DNA of 64,000 bases from Fomitopsis serialis. Its lineage: Eukaryota; Basidiomycota; Agaricomycetes; Polyporales; Fomitopsidaceae. Numbering within the stretch: the stretch's first letter is position 1; the number at the start of each line of letters is the position of its first letter. Below, piece after piece: positions 22,923-34,842 of the stretch. Both the position numbers and the translations under genes were made by a program. The stretch spans positions 806,001 to 870,000 of the forward strand of contig NW_025954965.1 in the NCBI RefSeq assembly GCF_022376445.1, read 5' to 3'. The notes under the pieces are model-generated. The model had not been told where the DNA came from and ran no database searches. It was given only the letters and a program-made list of their open reading frames with translations.

Positions 22923-23948
22923 TGCTGGATCTACTCCTTGCCCCCATCGTAGAGGTCTACCGACTGGCTCTGCAGCCACTGGCCCCGTTTACGTGGTTCG
23001 GGCTGCCCTTCTCCGCGCTGGACGTCGCAGCGGCGTTCCGGACGTGCATCGCGCTGCGGCAGATCAAGAGCAGCTGCACAAGGAGCACGCCACGAAGAAG
23101 GCGGCGACGAAGGACGCGTCGATCGCGGAGGCGCAGGAGAGGTCCTTTGTGCGGGACCTGGCCTCGGTGTTCTTGGTCGTCTTTGGCGGGGAGGCGTTGG
23201 CTGGTTAGTCGCATGGCAGTGTATATCTGCTGTGGTGTGTTGACGAACTGTGGTTGCCAAGCTCCGGTCTTGGGCATACCCGCGTCGTTCATGGTGTCGG
23301 GCGCGGGTATGGGCCTCTGGGCTGCCGTGCAGGCTATCGTCGATAAGCTCCCGCTGTCTACGCACCGTCGCTCCAGACGGAGCTTCCCGTCTCGTTGCTC
23401 GATGGCTTCACGCGTGCATTCCTGCTGTGCAGCCTCATCCCGCCCATGGTCGTGGGCCATCCGATGGAGGCGGTGGCGGCCTCGCCGTGGTCCCTGCTCG
23501 TTACATCCCTGGTTGGTGTGCTGCTCCTCACGAGTGTAATGCCTTCTCATGTGAGCCTGTTGTGCGATGACAGGTGACCGCGAACGGCGGCTTCTTCCTC
23601 GTGAACACGATGTCCTTCCTGCAGCCATACGCGCTGACGCTCACCACGCCCGCCGAGATGCTGCCTTGGGGGTGGACGACCACGGATCTCTGGGCCGCGC
23701 CGTTCATCACAGGCCTCTACGCCCTCCTGACGCATGCTCAGCCCTTCTGGGCCGACGTACATGCTGTGGCGCTCGGGTGGTTGGGCAGCTCGGCCTCCGA
23801 GCTCGCGAAGATTCAGCCTGTGGATCAGGAGTACGCCCGTGCTCTGTGCGCGGTGGTGTTGATGGGACTGTTCTCGAGGCGTACGGTGAAGAACTTCAGC
23901 GCGCTGAAGGTGAAGCGGGTCGAAGGGCCCAAGACGAAAGTGCAGTGA
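22923..23948 (+). CDS. multi-pass membrane protein, possibly TRIC-channel-like; reading frame broken twice
   Basis: The predicted product starts MLDLLLAPIVEVYRLALQPL and contains several hydrophobic segments (FVRDLASVFLVVFGGEALA, LGIPASFMVSGAGMGLWAAV, AFLLCSLIPPMVVGHPMEAV, FITGLYALLTHAQPFWAD). It ends with a basic tail. Clear introns are about 23205-23261 and 23513-23572. The frame changes near 23068 and near 23350. In each case one missing base would rejoin the conserved-looking sequence; alternatively, 50-nt introns at about 23023-23072 and 23331-23380 can be drawn but would delete membrane-flanking residues. Glycine-containing helices recall TRIC cation channels of the ER, but this is a guess. 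Either assembly errors or a decaying gene. Confidence 0.55.
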
Positions 23949-24180
23949 AAGGGTCGGTTGCAGTTCACTGGCTTTGATGAATGGTGACGATGTGTCCGAA
24001 GGAGCAATGACTGTACTTCTGTATGAACGATAGATATTACTCACCGCAACGGCTTAGCACGACTAACAGGCATGGAAGAATGAATGATGCATAGACATAG
24101 TGACATAGGGTGTGCGCATAGTACATAGAACCATAACTCCTTGCAGCGTTCGTCAGCTAGATTCTGGCTTCCCCGCCTGT

Positions 24181-25286
24181 TCAGGCGTCGCTGTTATCAT
24201 CGCCTCCAATGGCTGATTGCTCAATCAACCTCAACATCTGCGCGCGGACCTTCTTCCAATTCGGATGCGTCCTCATAGGACCTTCAACCGGAACCGGCGT
24301 AACAGCATCCGCCTGAAGCAGTTGGGTGTAAAACTCCTTATTGAACTGCTTGCATTGCAAGACCATCAATTGCAGCTCCCCAGCCTCAGGCAACTTCTTG
24401 ATATCCTTGTCGTTGAGTTCGGTTCCATGAGGCTGCCTGGCCCTGAGGAACCGCTGCATGTGGATTTGATCCTGAACAGCAATCAGTACTTGGCACAACG
24501 AAGAGTTACGTGGCGCACTGACCGTCTCATCTAGGGAGGTGAACCTGTCGGGAAGGAGGGGAGATTTCGGGTCGTGTACTTCGTACAGACCAAGATACCG
24601 GACTTGTTCGCGAGGGCCAGCCTTAGACTGGGTCCCGCTCCGGATGATTAGGTGGAAATCACCCAGCGCAACGACCTTCTGAAGTACAGTGGAAGGCGTA
24701 TAAACGGCGGCGTGCTCCGACGGCTGCAAACCGTCGGCACCAGTAATATTCTGTTTACACATAAATACTACTGGTATCGCTCGTCCTCCCTTAGGATGCT
24801 GCGAGGGAGAGATGGTGGCGTCAGTCAGATCTATAAGAGCCGGCAAGCATGGCACACGTACAGTATAACGAATAATATCATAGTCGTGCTCACGAGCGCG
24901 AACTGCGAGGCCTCGGGACCTTGTGTATTCTGCCGCCGTCTCGATGAAGACTTTCCTTACTGTCCTGGCCCGGATGGAACCCGAAATTTGGTGATATACT
25001 CCGCTTGGACCCATTGTCGGATGTCCGGAGGTAGAGACGACGTGGGTGTCTCCGGTGTGTCTGAATCTAAGTATGGCTCAGCTCCTCGAGGAGCGCCGGG
25101 ACTTTTCGGTGGCCGCCCGCCACGGGGGTAGGGCTCGAACTACGAGCAAATTGAGGACAGACGTAAGCATTTTGGAGGTTGCGGATGACTGCGGATGGGG
25201 CTTACACGTGTACTGGACGGTTTCTTGCGAATGGGGGAGGCTGACAGGAAGCCCTTTGGTATGGTTGACTTTTTCGGGGACGCCAT
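24181..25286 (-). CDS. hypothetical protein
   Basis: Exon 1 (25286-25208) begins MASPKKSTIPKGFLSASPIR and sits about 70 bp downstream of a minus-strand TATA box at 25353-25363, supporting this start. The main body runs 25014-24181 in one frame. It includes two in-frame, stop-free introns of 63 and 51 nt whose removal gives IIRYTHPKGG and SLDETDQIHMQRF. Conserved-looking segments are KVFIETAAEYTRSRGLAVRA, REHDYDIIRYT and LGDFHLIIRSGTQ; the C-terminus is acidic. The connection between exon 1, a Pro-rich middle (PDIRQWVQAEYITKFRVP) and the main body needs frame corrections near 25.0-25.14 kb. No known domain recognised. Confidence 0.55.
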
Positions 25287-25352
25287 GATCAACACGGCTG
25301 AGGCTGAGGATTCTTGAACGGGGGTTGACAGTATACGGCAGGACACTGGGGA

Positions 25353-25363
25353 CTATTTATATA
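25353..25363 (-). promoter_or_regulatory. TATA box of the hypothetical gene
   Basis: TATATAAATAG on the minus strand, about 67 bp upstream of the ATG at 25286. Position and orientation fit a core promoter for that gene. Confidence 0.5.
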
Positions 25364-26139
25364 GACGGACCAGAGGCGAGGGATGCGATGCTTTGACTTT
25401 CATGGCTAGCGGTGGCCACAGACGATCGTGGCCAACAAAAGCCATGGGCCTTCATGCGCAGCTCGTGGGAGGCGAAACAAAGCGCAAGAAATTACCATTC
25501 GGGGAAAGCTGTTGTGTTTGTGTATCCCGCTTTCTTCGGTAACGAGGCAGAAGTAGTGCCGCACCGAGGGCCATAGCAGACCATGCCCGTTCGGTAACGA
25601 TACGCCACTGAGAAGCCACGAAGGCAGGTTCAACAAAGGCCCAGGAAGGCGCGTTCGAGGTCAGCCACCCTGCAGATAGCACTTTACCAGTGTTCCGTTG
25701 TTTCCAGGGCTGCAGAGCATGCATGTCGGCGCGAGCCACATACATGCACGCCGAGATCACGGATGACGCCACAGTGAAGCCTCGCGAGTCAGACAACCCA
25801 CCAGCTGAGTGAGGCAAACCTGGTGGTTGGAGGCAGCATATTTCGTCGTGTTTCAACGTTTCAACGTCGAGGTCGCAAGTGTGCGAGGGTCAATCATGAG
25901 GCGCGCATCCTGGTGGCGAGCGACGCGTGCCACACCGAGCGCTCGCAGGAGTCGCAGCCACTCACGCGCTGCGTTCAGTGACCGTTCACCCTCTCGCTCC
26001 CGCCCTTGCGGCACCTAAGATGCGGTCTAGCTGTGTTGCTTCCAATCGCTACTGCTCTTCGATACTTCCGCCTCGACAATAGGCAGCAGCATCTACCAAC
26101 GCATACGGCCGTCCTTGTCGAGCAGGAGGCCATACGAGA
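25364..26139. other. intergenic region, nothing recognised
   Basis: Divergent upstream region of the hypothetical gene (minus) and the ITFG1-like gene (plus). Short overlapping frames only, with no repeats or RNA genes that I can support. Confidence 0.4.
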
Positions 26140-28811
26140 ATGTGGCACGCTAAGAATTGGCTGTCTTACACGAGTCTCATCTTGCTGCTCGGTCTTGTGC
26201 TTCCTACGTATGCTATCTGGCCATTCACTCCCAAACGATTTGCCGGAAATGCCTTCCTCGGAGCTGGGTCTATGGGTGTGGACGATGACGGGAACATCAT
26301 AGCATTCGGAGACTTTAACGGGGACCAGTTGTGAGCATGATCCGCAGTGCATGCGTATATTGTACTTACATGATGCAATCTAAGTTTGGATCTACTCGGA
26401 CTGGCTTCAGACCGACAAACACTATCAGTGTACCTGTGGGATCATGGTGGGTACTGTCCCATGGTCGATGAAAGGGCCGTCTGATGCGTGGCCAGAGGAG
26501 TACACTTTCCGGAAGTCTGCTGTGTTTCGCCATCCGCAAAGAGTCTACAATGTCATTCCGGGCGACTTCACTCAGGACGGCAGGCTTGACCTCCTTGTTC
26601 TAAGCCAGGCTGCCTCCGCGAGTCAGCTTGCGGTACATCTCTATAGGGCCCAGTCGGGGGGTGGATTTGGTGCGGGTTGCATGGTTGCCTCTGGGCCAGC
26701 CTATCGTTGACCGCAAAACCCCTAGAATTACATCCTGTCTCGGGACCGCCATCTGTAATGGCCCAACCTATACCTATGGATATGAATGGAGACCTCAAGA
26801 TTGATCTCATTGGTGCCTCCCAAGCAGCTCGTCAAGCTCGCAGTTCAAGGTGTGGGACAATGCTTGGAACGTGTCGCAGAAGAATAGCCCTATTTTCGAT
26901 CTGTACGTTGAAACAACGTGTTTCGCTAATATGGCTTCATCTCCTTCACTTGCGCTTTCGCAGTGTCGATCCGAAGTTCAATGGGGCACAGTGCACACTG
27001 TCAAATCCACATAGCAACGCAGCGGTGGACTTAAATGGAGACTGCTTAGCAGGTGCGCAGATATGTCACACATAGGTGCCTTGACGCTGACGAGCACGAA
27101 TAGACATCTTCCTCGTATGTGATGACCCGAGCACCGCATCCAAGTACTTCCAGATCTGGGTTAACAACAAAGACGACGGCTTTGTCTTGGCCTCACACGG
27201 CCGTCTACCGAAAGGTACCCAGTCAATATCCTTTGCTGACGTCGGTACGTATCATTGCCCTTGCTGTTCTCCCCGTCTGATAAGTCTATCACAGACCGAG
27301 ATGGGACGATCGACATGGTGTTCGCGACATGCTCATCGGTGTCAAATTCCGGCGTTGGGTCGAATTGCTACATCAACATTGCGTACAACGAACAGCTACC
27401 TCTATGTGGAGCCACGGCCGATTCCGGGCTGCGCAACGGGAAGCGTGTGTGCAGACCTCCCGAGCAGCTCTGCACGGCCGACCCCGACTTTCACTTCGAC
27501 TTGAGTGACAGCAGCGACAACGATGTGAGTGGGATTGGATTGTTGAGCCCTTGACCTGAATCGCGTATACTGAATCGAACTTTTCAGGCGCTCCTGCGCA
27601 TTCCTCTTAGCGATATCTTCCCCTCGAACCCTTCTCTGCTCGTCATGGACGTCACGCAAAGTCCGCCGCTACCTGTTCCTCTCAAGCTCGGTGACGCCAA
27701 CCAAGACGGCTTCCCCGACATCCTCGCCATCATAGTCACAGGTTCGGGCTCCCAGACGTCGTACACACCCCAGCTGGCCACATCTGAGCCTTGCGGCTCC
27801 GGTGTTGCGGGCTGCGGATCGAGAGCGAGGGGCCATCGAGGATGGAGTTTAGTCAAGAAGGGTATCGACTCGCTGAAGAGGATCCATGATGCCCGTTCTG
27901 TCGCTTTCTTCGACATGGATGAAGATGTAGGGTGAATTCTGGTTTTGGTTGAAGGTCGAGGCTGATTTCGTATGTTGTAGGGGAGTCTTGATATTATGAT
28001 TCAGCGGACGGGTGCGCAGGGTGAAGGACACATCCTGTTCGTGCAGAACAACTTCTACTATGATGCGTTCTTCCTTAAGGCGATCGGTATGCATCCATTG
28101 CCTATGTTTTTCGACACGCTCTCATCCCTCGTACCAGTGCTCAACGGGGCCTGCGGCAGTTCTGTCTGCAGAGACGCAAATACGTCTGCTCAGTATCATG
28201 TAGGCGGACATGCACATTCGTTGACGATGCCTAGACATTCACGATGTAACAGCCATATGGTGTGAGCTACTCCGGCGCGACGTACAAGTATACAGTACTT
28301 GATACATCGGGGAGACGTTCCGCAGCTGCTGGTACGTGCATACCGAGTCCACATGTCACCGACTATCTCACTCGCTTTGCCGCAGTCGGCCAGCTCCCGC
28401 AGACAGCATATCACGCCCTCCTCACGCCCTACTCGTATTTCGGCCTAGGCCGCACCAACAACTACATCGAGAACCTGTTTGTCGGCTCGACAAAGCACTC
28501 AAAGCAGCATTATATCAACATGGAGGGCGTGATCCCGAATTCGAAGGTCGTCATCATCCCTCCACTAGGGCAAGACGAGACATGGAGAAGGGAGCTGTAT
28601 TTGCGGCCAGGAGAGTGGATTCCATGGGTCACGCTTACTGTTATTGCCACTCTGGGCATACTGGCTGCGATCGTGATCGTACTGCACTTGAATGAGAAGG
28701 TATGGGTTTACCGACTCGTGCTGCATGCGGACGCTGACATGTTTGGTGCAGAGGGAAGACGAACTAGAGAGGAGGCGGGCTTCGCACCATATCAACTTCG
28801 ACGCACTGTAA
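26140..28811 (+). CDS. T-cell immunomodulatory protein / ITFG1-like membrane protein with FG-GAP repeats
   Basis: Thirteen exons between 26140 and 28811, with the last at 28751-28811. An N-terminal signal peptide (WLSYTSLILLLGLVLPTYA) is followed by integrin-alpha-like FG-GAP repeats with acidic metal-binding loops (FGDFNGDQ, PGDFTQDGRLDLLV, MDMNGDLKIDLIG, DVDRDGTIDMVF, GDANQDGFPDIL, DMDEDGSLDIMI). A C-terminal membrane helix (WVTLTVIATLGILAAIVIVL) follows. The cytosolic tail ends ERRRASHHINFDAL, typical of fungal TIP-family proteins. The likely product is a type I membrane protein with a luminal beta-propeller; its role in fungi is not established. One frame break near 26830 (between IGASQ and QFKVWDNAW) looks like a missing base. 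Confidence 0.85.
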
Positions 28812-28919
28812 CTTATCTATAATTTCTCGTTCCGCCTCATGTCAGTGAATGCTACACGTCCTGTGATGTAGAACCTGTTCCATTCCCCAGAACACCTATT
28901 CCGGATACTCCACATGAAA

Positions 28920-30105
28920 TCAACCGTTCAGCTCCCACTGAGCATGCTTGCCATCACCTCCGAGGCACTCGACACGACCCTCCGCCTCCAGCTTGCGCAG
29001 ATGCAGATCGACGCTGCTGGCCGCACTATCCCAAAGCTCGCGCGGATATTCCGCATAAATCTTCGTTACGAGCGTCCATGTCGTCCACGTCTCGTGCCCT
29101 GCGGGAGGCGGCGTCTCCAGCCTCCGACGAGCTGCTGCTCACGCGCGACGCGGTGCTGCAGGTACATCTTCACCTGCTTGTAGCCGTCCTCCACGGGAGG
29201 TCCGTGCCCCGGGTGCACGGTGCCGTACTTGGTGGCGTTCTCACTGAAGTCGACTAGCTTCTGGAGAGTGCCCATGTAGGGCCCTAGCTCCTCGAAGACG
29301 GCGCTGCCGTGCCCGAGGATGGTGTCGGCTGTGAACAATGCTTCCTCCGCGGGGTAGTAGAGGCAGATCGAGTCTGCTGTGTGGCCGGGAGCATGGATAA
29401 CCTCCAAGACGGAAGCCGACTTGTCAGTCTCAGATGTGGTGACCGAAAGCGTCTGCTTGTGACTGAGCTCGTGGAAGGTGTTGCCGGAGGGGTCAGGGAC
29501 GATTGTGTCGGGCATGGCTTTCAGCATGTCGACTACGGTCTGCAGCTTCGCGTACGGCGTGTGCAGAGGGAACTTGTGTAGCCGCGGAGGTTGAAAAGAG
29601 GGACTGTCGGCGGTGCGTTTCTCCTCCCATAGCTGGCGCAATAGGTGGACCACCGAGGGCAGGCCTAGACAATGATCGTGATGCTTATGCGTCAAGATGA
29701 TGTCCGAGATGTGAGGCTTGTCGGGGTGGATCGTCGAGGTTGTATCGAGCAGGGCATCTCGCAGGAAGAGGGGATATGTATCGCGACCTTCACCGGTGTC
29801 TATCAGGATATACGGGTTGTGCTCGCCGACGAGATAGGTGTTGGTTCCTGCGCGGCAAACGAATGAGAATGGGTATGACCACGATAGCTGCTGTAGAATA
29901 ACTCACCTTGCAGAGTATATGGCCCGGGATTCTGAAGGGAAGAGATCAGGTCGGCGGAGGCAGCTGCCTGGTGCTGATACGCATACCTGTCCCAAGACCC
30001 TCACCACTGACTTGCTCAGCTAAAGCGAACGTGAGTGAACGGGGTTATAGCACGCCTGACCGCACGTACCCTCTCAACGTTTGGTAATTGCCTGGTTCCG
30101 GCCAT
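28920..30105 (-). CDS. LACTB2-like metallo-beta-lactamase-fold hydrolase
   Basis: Exons 30105-30070, 30019-29987, 29931-29907 and 29847-28920. The start MAGTRQLPNVER splices through two very short exons into NPGPYTLQGTNTYLVG. The zinc motif THKHHDHCLG, a second histidine segment (VIHAPGHTADSICLYYP), the aspartate ligand (LFTADTILGHG) and HPGHGPPVEDG are all present. The C-terminal winged-helix-like region (TWTTWTLVTKIYAEYPREL, then LHLRKLEAEGRVE) is as in human LACTB2, an endoribonuclease, and fungal relatives. A frame change near 29124, between REQQLV and LETPPPAGHE, fits one missing base. Alternatively the protein ends early, at a stop around 29066, without the C-terminal domain. Confidence 0.85.
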
Positions 30106-30504
30106 CGTGGTGGTCTTCGGTCGATATGGACGATTAATACCAAGCCAAGGAGGACTGTACTTGCTCGATAGATGACGAGATGACCTCAGACGAGCGCTTT
30201 GTTCCCAGAGAGCACGCCCCTAAGCCATCGCACGACTTCAACGCATTATTTGATCAGCGATTGCAGAGGACCCGGAAAAGCTTGCGAGCGCCATGTCTTT
30301 TACTATTGAGCAAGCTCGAGAGTTGCAGAAGGCAGAGATCGAGTAACACTGAACAGTCTCTGGACCGTCCGTGTCACGTCGAGCGCCTAATATATATCCA
30401 CTGCCCACAATGGTAAACGGCCAAATAACACCAAACACGCAGGCGCCCAGCAGCCCGCTGCTTGACCAACATCGTCAGTGACTGCAACACACCCATCTTC
30501 CACC

Positions 30505-33297
30505 ATGGCGACTGCAGCGACCCTGACCCCTTTGAACGCCTCGGACGGACCCTACCAGAAGCGCAAGAGGTAAAGTTTCTGCTTGTATAGGAAGGAAGCC
30601 CTTGATTGACTATTCAATGTAGGTCGCGCTCCCCGGAAAACTCGGAGCAGCCCCCTTCAAGTCGTCGCAGGTCAGCATCCCCTCCAGGCCCAGGTCGCCT
30701 GGTCGAGCTTCCGCGGGTGGACGATGTTGACCCCGCGCGACGTGCAGAGCGACAGCGACAGCTCGCAGCGCGCATGGCCGCCCTTGAGCTCGAGAAGATG
30801 GAGAAGGAGAAAGGCAAGGACGCCGCCGACAAGAAGGCGCCTGAGCTCGACGCAAAAGCCGAGCTCGCCAAGCTAACGAGCACGAAGTCTGGCGGTGTAT
30901 ACATGCCCCCCGCACGCCTGCGCGCCCTGCAGGAGGCTGCGTCGAAAGACAAGGCCAGCGCAGAGTATCAACGCCTCTCGTGGGATGCGCTGCGCAAGTC
31001 GATTACCGGTATAGTTAACCGAATCAACGTCGCGAATATCAAGCACATCATGCCGGAGCTCTTCCAAGAGAATCTTATTCGCGGTCGAGGCTTGTTTGCG
31101 AGGAGCGTGATGAAGGCCCAGTCGTCCAGTTTGCCCTTTACACCGGTATTCGCGGCACTCGTGGCTATCATCAACACGAAGCTTCCTCAGGTTGGCGAGC
31201 TGGTCTTGACTCGGCTGATCAGTCAGTTCCGACGAGCCTTCAAGCGTAATGACAAAGTGAGTACACTGTGGCCGACAACGCTGTATTGACTGACCGGTGT
31301 ATCCAGATTGTCTGCCACTCTACGACGACTTTCATTGCCCACCTCGTCAACCAGGGTGTCGCACATGAGATCATCGCCCTCCAGATCCTTGTTCTTCTGC
31401 TTGAGCGCCCGACCGACGACTCAATTGAGATCGCCGTGGGCTTCACGCGTGAAGTCGGTGCATTCCTCGCTGAAAACTCGCCGAAGGCCAACGCAACTGT
31501 CTTTGAGCGCTTTCGCGCAGTACTCAACGAGGGCACGATCAGCCAACGAGTGCAGTACATGATTGAGGTGCTTATGCAGGTCCGCAAGGACAAGTACAAG
31601 GACAACGTGATCGTTCCGGAGGGCTTGGACCTAGTGGAGGAGGACGACCAGATCACGCATCAAATTCAGCTTGAGGAAGAGCTGCAGGTGCAAGAAGGGC
31701 TGAGTACGTTCTCAGTTCGCTCGTCTTTCCATCTCAACTGACATGCTTTTCAGATATCTTCAAGTTCGACCCGAACTACATCGAAAATGAAGAGAGGTAT
31801 AAGTCTATCAAGGCTGAGATCCTGGGCGAGGGCTCGGATGACGAGGAGAGCGGATCAGAAGAAACCACTGACGATGAGGAGGAGGAGGAAGGTATGCATG
31901 GTCATCTGCCGTTAGACTGCTCATTTGTTGAACTGCTCTCGTAGCCGTTGAAGACAAAGCTGGTATCGAAGACCGCACGGAGACGAACCTCACCAATCTC
32001 CGTCGTATCATTTACTTGACCATCATGAACGCATTGAATTACGAGGAAGCCGTCCACAAGCTGTTGAAGGTCCAGATTCAGGAGGGCCAGGAAGTGCGTC
32101 TACCGTACGTTTGATTGGTGACGACCATGCTGACTGGACCCACAGATTGAGCTCTGCAATATGATCATCGAGTGTTGCTCGCAAGAACGGTCGTACTCTA
32201 CATTCTACGGCCTGTTGGTGAGCGGTTCTGCAAGCTCAACCGCGTGTGGAACGAATGCTTCGAAGAGGCCTTCGTCAACTACTACACGACCATCACCGTT
32301 ACGAGACGAATCGTCTGCGGAACATCGCACGCTTCTTCGGACACCTCATCGCGACTGACTCCGTCTCGTGGGCTGTCCTCGGATGTATCAAGCTCACCGA
32401 GGATGATACGACGTCGAGTAGTCGTATCTTCATCAAGATCATGATGCAGGAGGTCACTGAGTCCATGGGTCTCAAGGCTTCGGTCGAGCGGTTCAAGGAC
32501 GAGGAGGTGAGGATGACGTGCAGGGGCATGTTCCCTATGGACAACCCGAAGGACACCCGGTTTGCGATCAACTATTTCACGAGTATCGGCTTGGGTGCGG
32601 CCACGGAGGAGATGCGTGAACACTTGAAGGTATGTCGTTGTATACCCTGCCCTTGGAATACATTGATTCACATACGTTGCACAGAATGCGCCAAGAATTA
32701 TTATGGAACAGCGTCGCGCAATGCTCGAGGCCGAATCCTCGTCCTCCGACTCAGATTCAGATTCGGATGACGACGACAGCTCGTCCGACTCTGACTCTGA
32801 CCCTAGCTCATCCGACTCTGATTCAGACGAGTCACGGCGTTCACCCCCGAGACGTCGTTCGTACAGCCCGCCGCGCCGCGACCGAGCACGGGACCGTGAT
32901 ATCTCGCCCCCTCCACGTCGGCGCCCGTCTCCCTCTCCTCCACCGCGGCACCGTGATGACAGGCGGCCAACCCCTTCACCGCCGCGCTATCGCAACGGTG
33001 ACAGAGACAGAGATGTTCGCATGGCCGACGCCGACCGGGACATGGATAGGTATAGGTCACGCCGCGACTCGCCCCCGGCCCGTCGCCGTGCGCCGTCTCC
33101 GCCTGTCCCGCGGTCCCCACCGCCGAGGGCGCGGTATGATAGCCCGCGCCGTCGCTCGCGCCGCGCCCCCGAGGCGAGACAGAGACTACGATAGGAGACC
33201 GCGCGACGACTCGAGGGACCGGCGGGACAGGGATGATCCCAGGGATCGCCGGCGGTCTGATTCGAGGGACAGGTACCGGCGAGACACGAGGCGGTAA
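30505..33297 (+). CDS. CWC22: pre-mRNA-splicing factor CWC22 (MIF4G/MA3), frame broken three times
   Basis: Exons: 30505-30569, 30623-31256, 31307-31703, 31754-31891, 31945-32093, 32146-32629 and 32685 to the end. The MIF4G domain starts [20 protein letters not shown] and continues [14 protein letters not shown] and [19 protein letters not shown]. An acidic linker, the MA3 domain ([38 protein letters not shown]) and an Arg/Ser/Asp-rich tail follow. CWC22 escorts eIF4A3 to the spliceosome and is needed for catalysis and exon-junction deposition. Breaks lie near 32217 (before [19 protein letters not shown]) and 32294 (before [11 protein letters not shown]), each one missing base. A third lies at the C-run about 33166-33170 (one extra base), after which the RD-rich tail continues in another frame to 33297. 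As written the first stop after that run is at 33192-33194. Confidence 0.9.
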
Positions 33298-33794
33298 GGC
33301 GGGTGTAGTGGTGTATGATGCGATTCACGCTTTGCGGTTTATGGTATGCTGCTTGATGGATGCGTATGTACTGTTTGTGCTTTGTTAGCATCGCTGTAAC
33401 GCCAAAGCTAAATGTTCTTCCATGCATTGTGGATCTCCATTTGCGAATGTGATGCCTAGGCCCAAGACACGCTGTCCGTCAATTGAGCTGAAGTCCGTAA
33501 TCGTGCCAGTGGATTCACGCTGAGCGGGGCACTACACGCAGCAACGACTGGCAGACCCGACCGGGCCTTCTGAATGAGCAGCGAGCGGAGCGACGCCACA
33601 GACGCGTCTCGACACGCGTTACGTCAGCGAGTCGCGTCGGACGCGCACGCGGTCGTCATGGGGCCGCCGTGACCTGAATAAACAGATCCAACACAACACC
33701 CTATTTCACACATCCTTAAAGGGCCACATATCTCCCGTATTCCTTCCCACATTTTGCCCCCCTCTTTCTGCCTATCCTCTACGAAGCACCAGCC
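33298..33794. promoter_or_regulatory. upstream region of the acidic-tailed gene with two MluI boxes
   Basis: ACGCGT occurs at 33602-33607 and 33614-33619, with related GACGCG and GTCGCG cores between 33625 and 33650. This is about 180 bp before the start at 33795. The arrangement resembles the RFC2/CAC1 promoter and suggests G1/S-linked expression. 33298-33590 holds the CWC22 3' region. Confidence 0.5.
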
Positions 33795-34567
33795 ATGCCA
33801 GGTCCGTCCCCCGTCCCCCGCCCCCGCACGCACCGTCCTAACGTCGTTTGGTGGCCACAGGGACGAAGCGCGCCGCCGAGGACGACCACGCAGGGCCTAC
33901 CACCCGCTCGGCGAAGGTTCCCAAGACCGAGGGCGCGGCCAGCCCTGCGAAGGGTCGCGGTCGGGGCGGCAAGAAAGGTCCCAAGGTGCGTTGCCTGCTG
34001 CGACGTACCTGCATGATAATGAACGGAATCGCGAATCCAGGCCACGATGGCCGCGTCCCAGTTCAAAAACCGCGCGATGCCCTTGCATGTCAACATCACC
34101 CACACGCCTCCCGCGCTCCCCGACGCGGCCGGCGACGACAAGGAGACCGTGACAGTCGCATCCCAGGACCCAGGCTTCGTCGGCACAACCACGCTCGTGC
34201 CTGCAACGTTTGCAACCGGCAGCTACGGCTGGAAGGGCTCCAAGCGCGTCACCATCGAGCTGCAAAACGCCGATGGCGCGGAAGGCGAGAAGGAGAAGGT
34301 GCATGTCATGATTACGTGGGTGTCCGTTGTTCCGTGTGTCTAGGGCTGTGATGCTGAAGTGGAGACAGCATCAATGCCACCGTCATGGGCAGCAAGGGCG
34401 CGAAAGAGGGTGCCGACGAGAACAAGGAGGCCAAGGAGTACGCTGAAGACCAGGCTGAGGACCAGGCTGAGGAAACTGCCAATGGCGAGGAGAATGGCGC
34501 TGAGCCCAAGGAGGGCGACATCACCGAAGCCCTGCCGGAAACCGAGACAGCAGCAGCAGAAGCATGA
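33795..34567 (+). CDS. hypothetical small protein with basic N-terminus and acidic tail
   Basis: Four exons: 33795-33801, 33861-33985, 34041-34315 and 34369-34567 (201 residues). The first exon is only 7 nt (Met-Pro plus one base). The N-terminus is Lys/Arg-rich with a likely nuclear localisation signal and an RGRGGKKGPK segment. The middle (NRAMPLHVNITHTPP, TGSYGWKGSKRVTIEL, KVHVMITINATV) looks like a compact beta domain. The C-terminal 60 residues are Glu/Ala-rich with a short repeated unit (AEDQAEDQAEE). Basic head, beta core and acidic tail recall histone-binding chaperones, but no family is recognised. MluI boxes upstream fit an S-phase role. The function is unknown. Confidence 0.7.
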
Positions 34568-34842
34568 ACAGGATGAATGTGGTACACGAACTTTGATGAA
34601 AATGAATGATCTCCTGTCAATATGCTCGTTTTTATCGTTTAATGTATACCTTATCTGTTCGTTGACAGCGAAGTGTGCCCATCCTGAGAGACCTTGCGAG
34701 GTGAGGCCGAGGCATTTGTACTGCATTGCAAGCTGGACTGTATTGGCATGGTCATTACTGTACATCTGGAGTATCTTCCTGGGTGCCCTCTGTGAAACAA
34801 CAAGTTCAGGTCATTGTCAGGCCCGAATGACAGTCACTCACA

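Noticed and set aside
25125..25150. tRNA T-loop-like sequence (GGGCTCGAAC)
   Set aside because: No acceptor or anticodon arms can be built around it. It lies in a gene intron or exon boundary.
26140..28811. Integrin alpha subunit
   Set aside because: FG-GAP repeats alone are not specific. The C-terminal tail and length fit the TIP/ITFG1 family, and there are no integrin leg domains.
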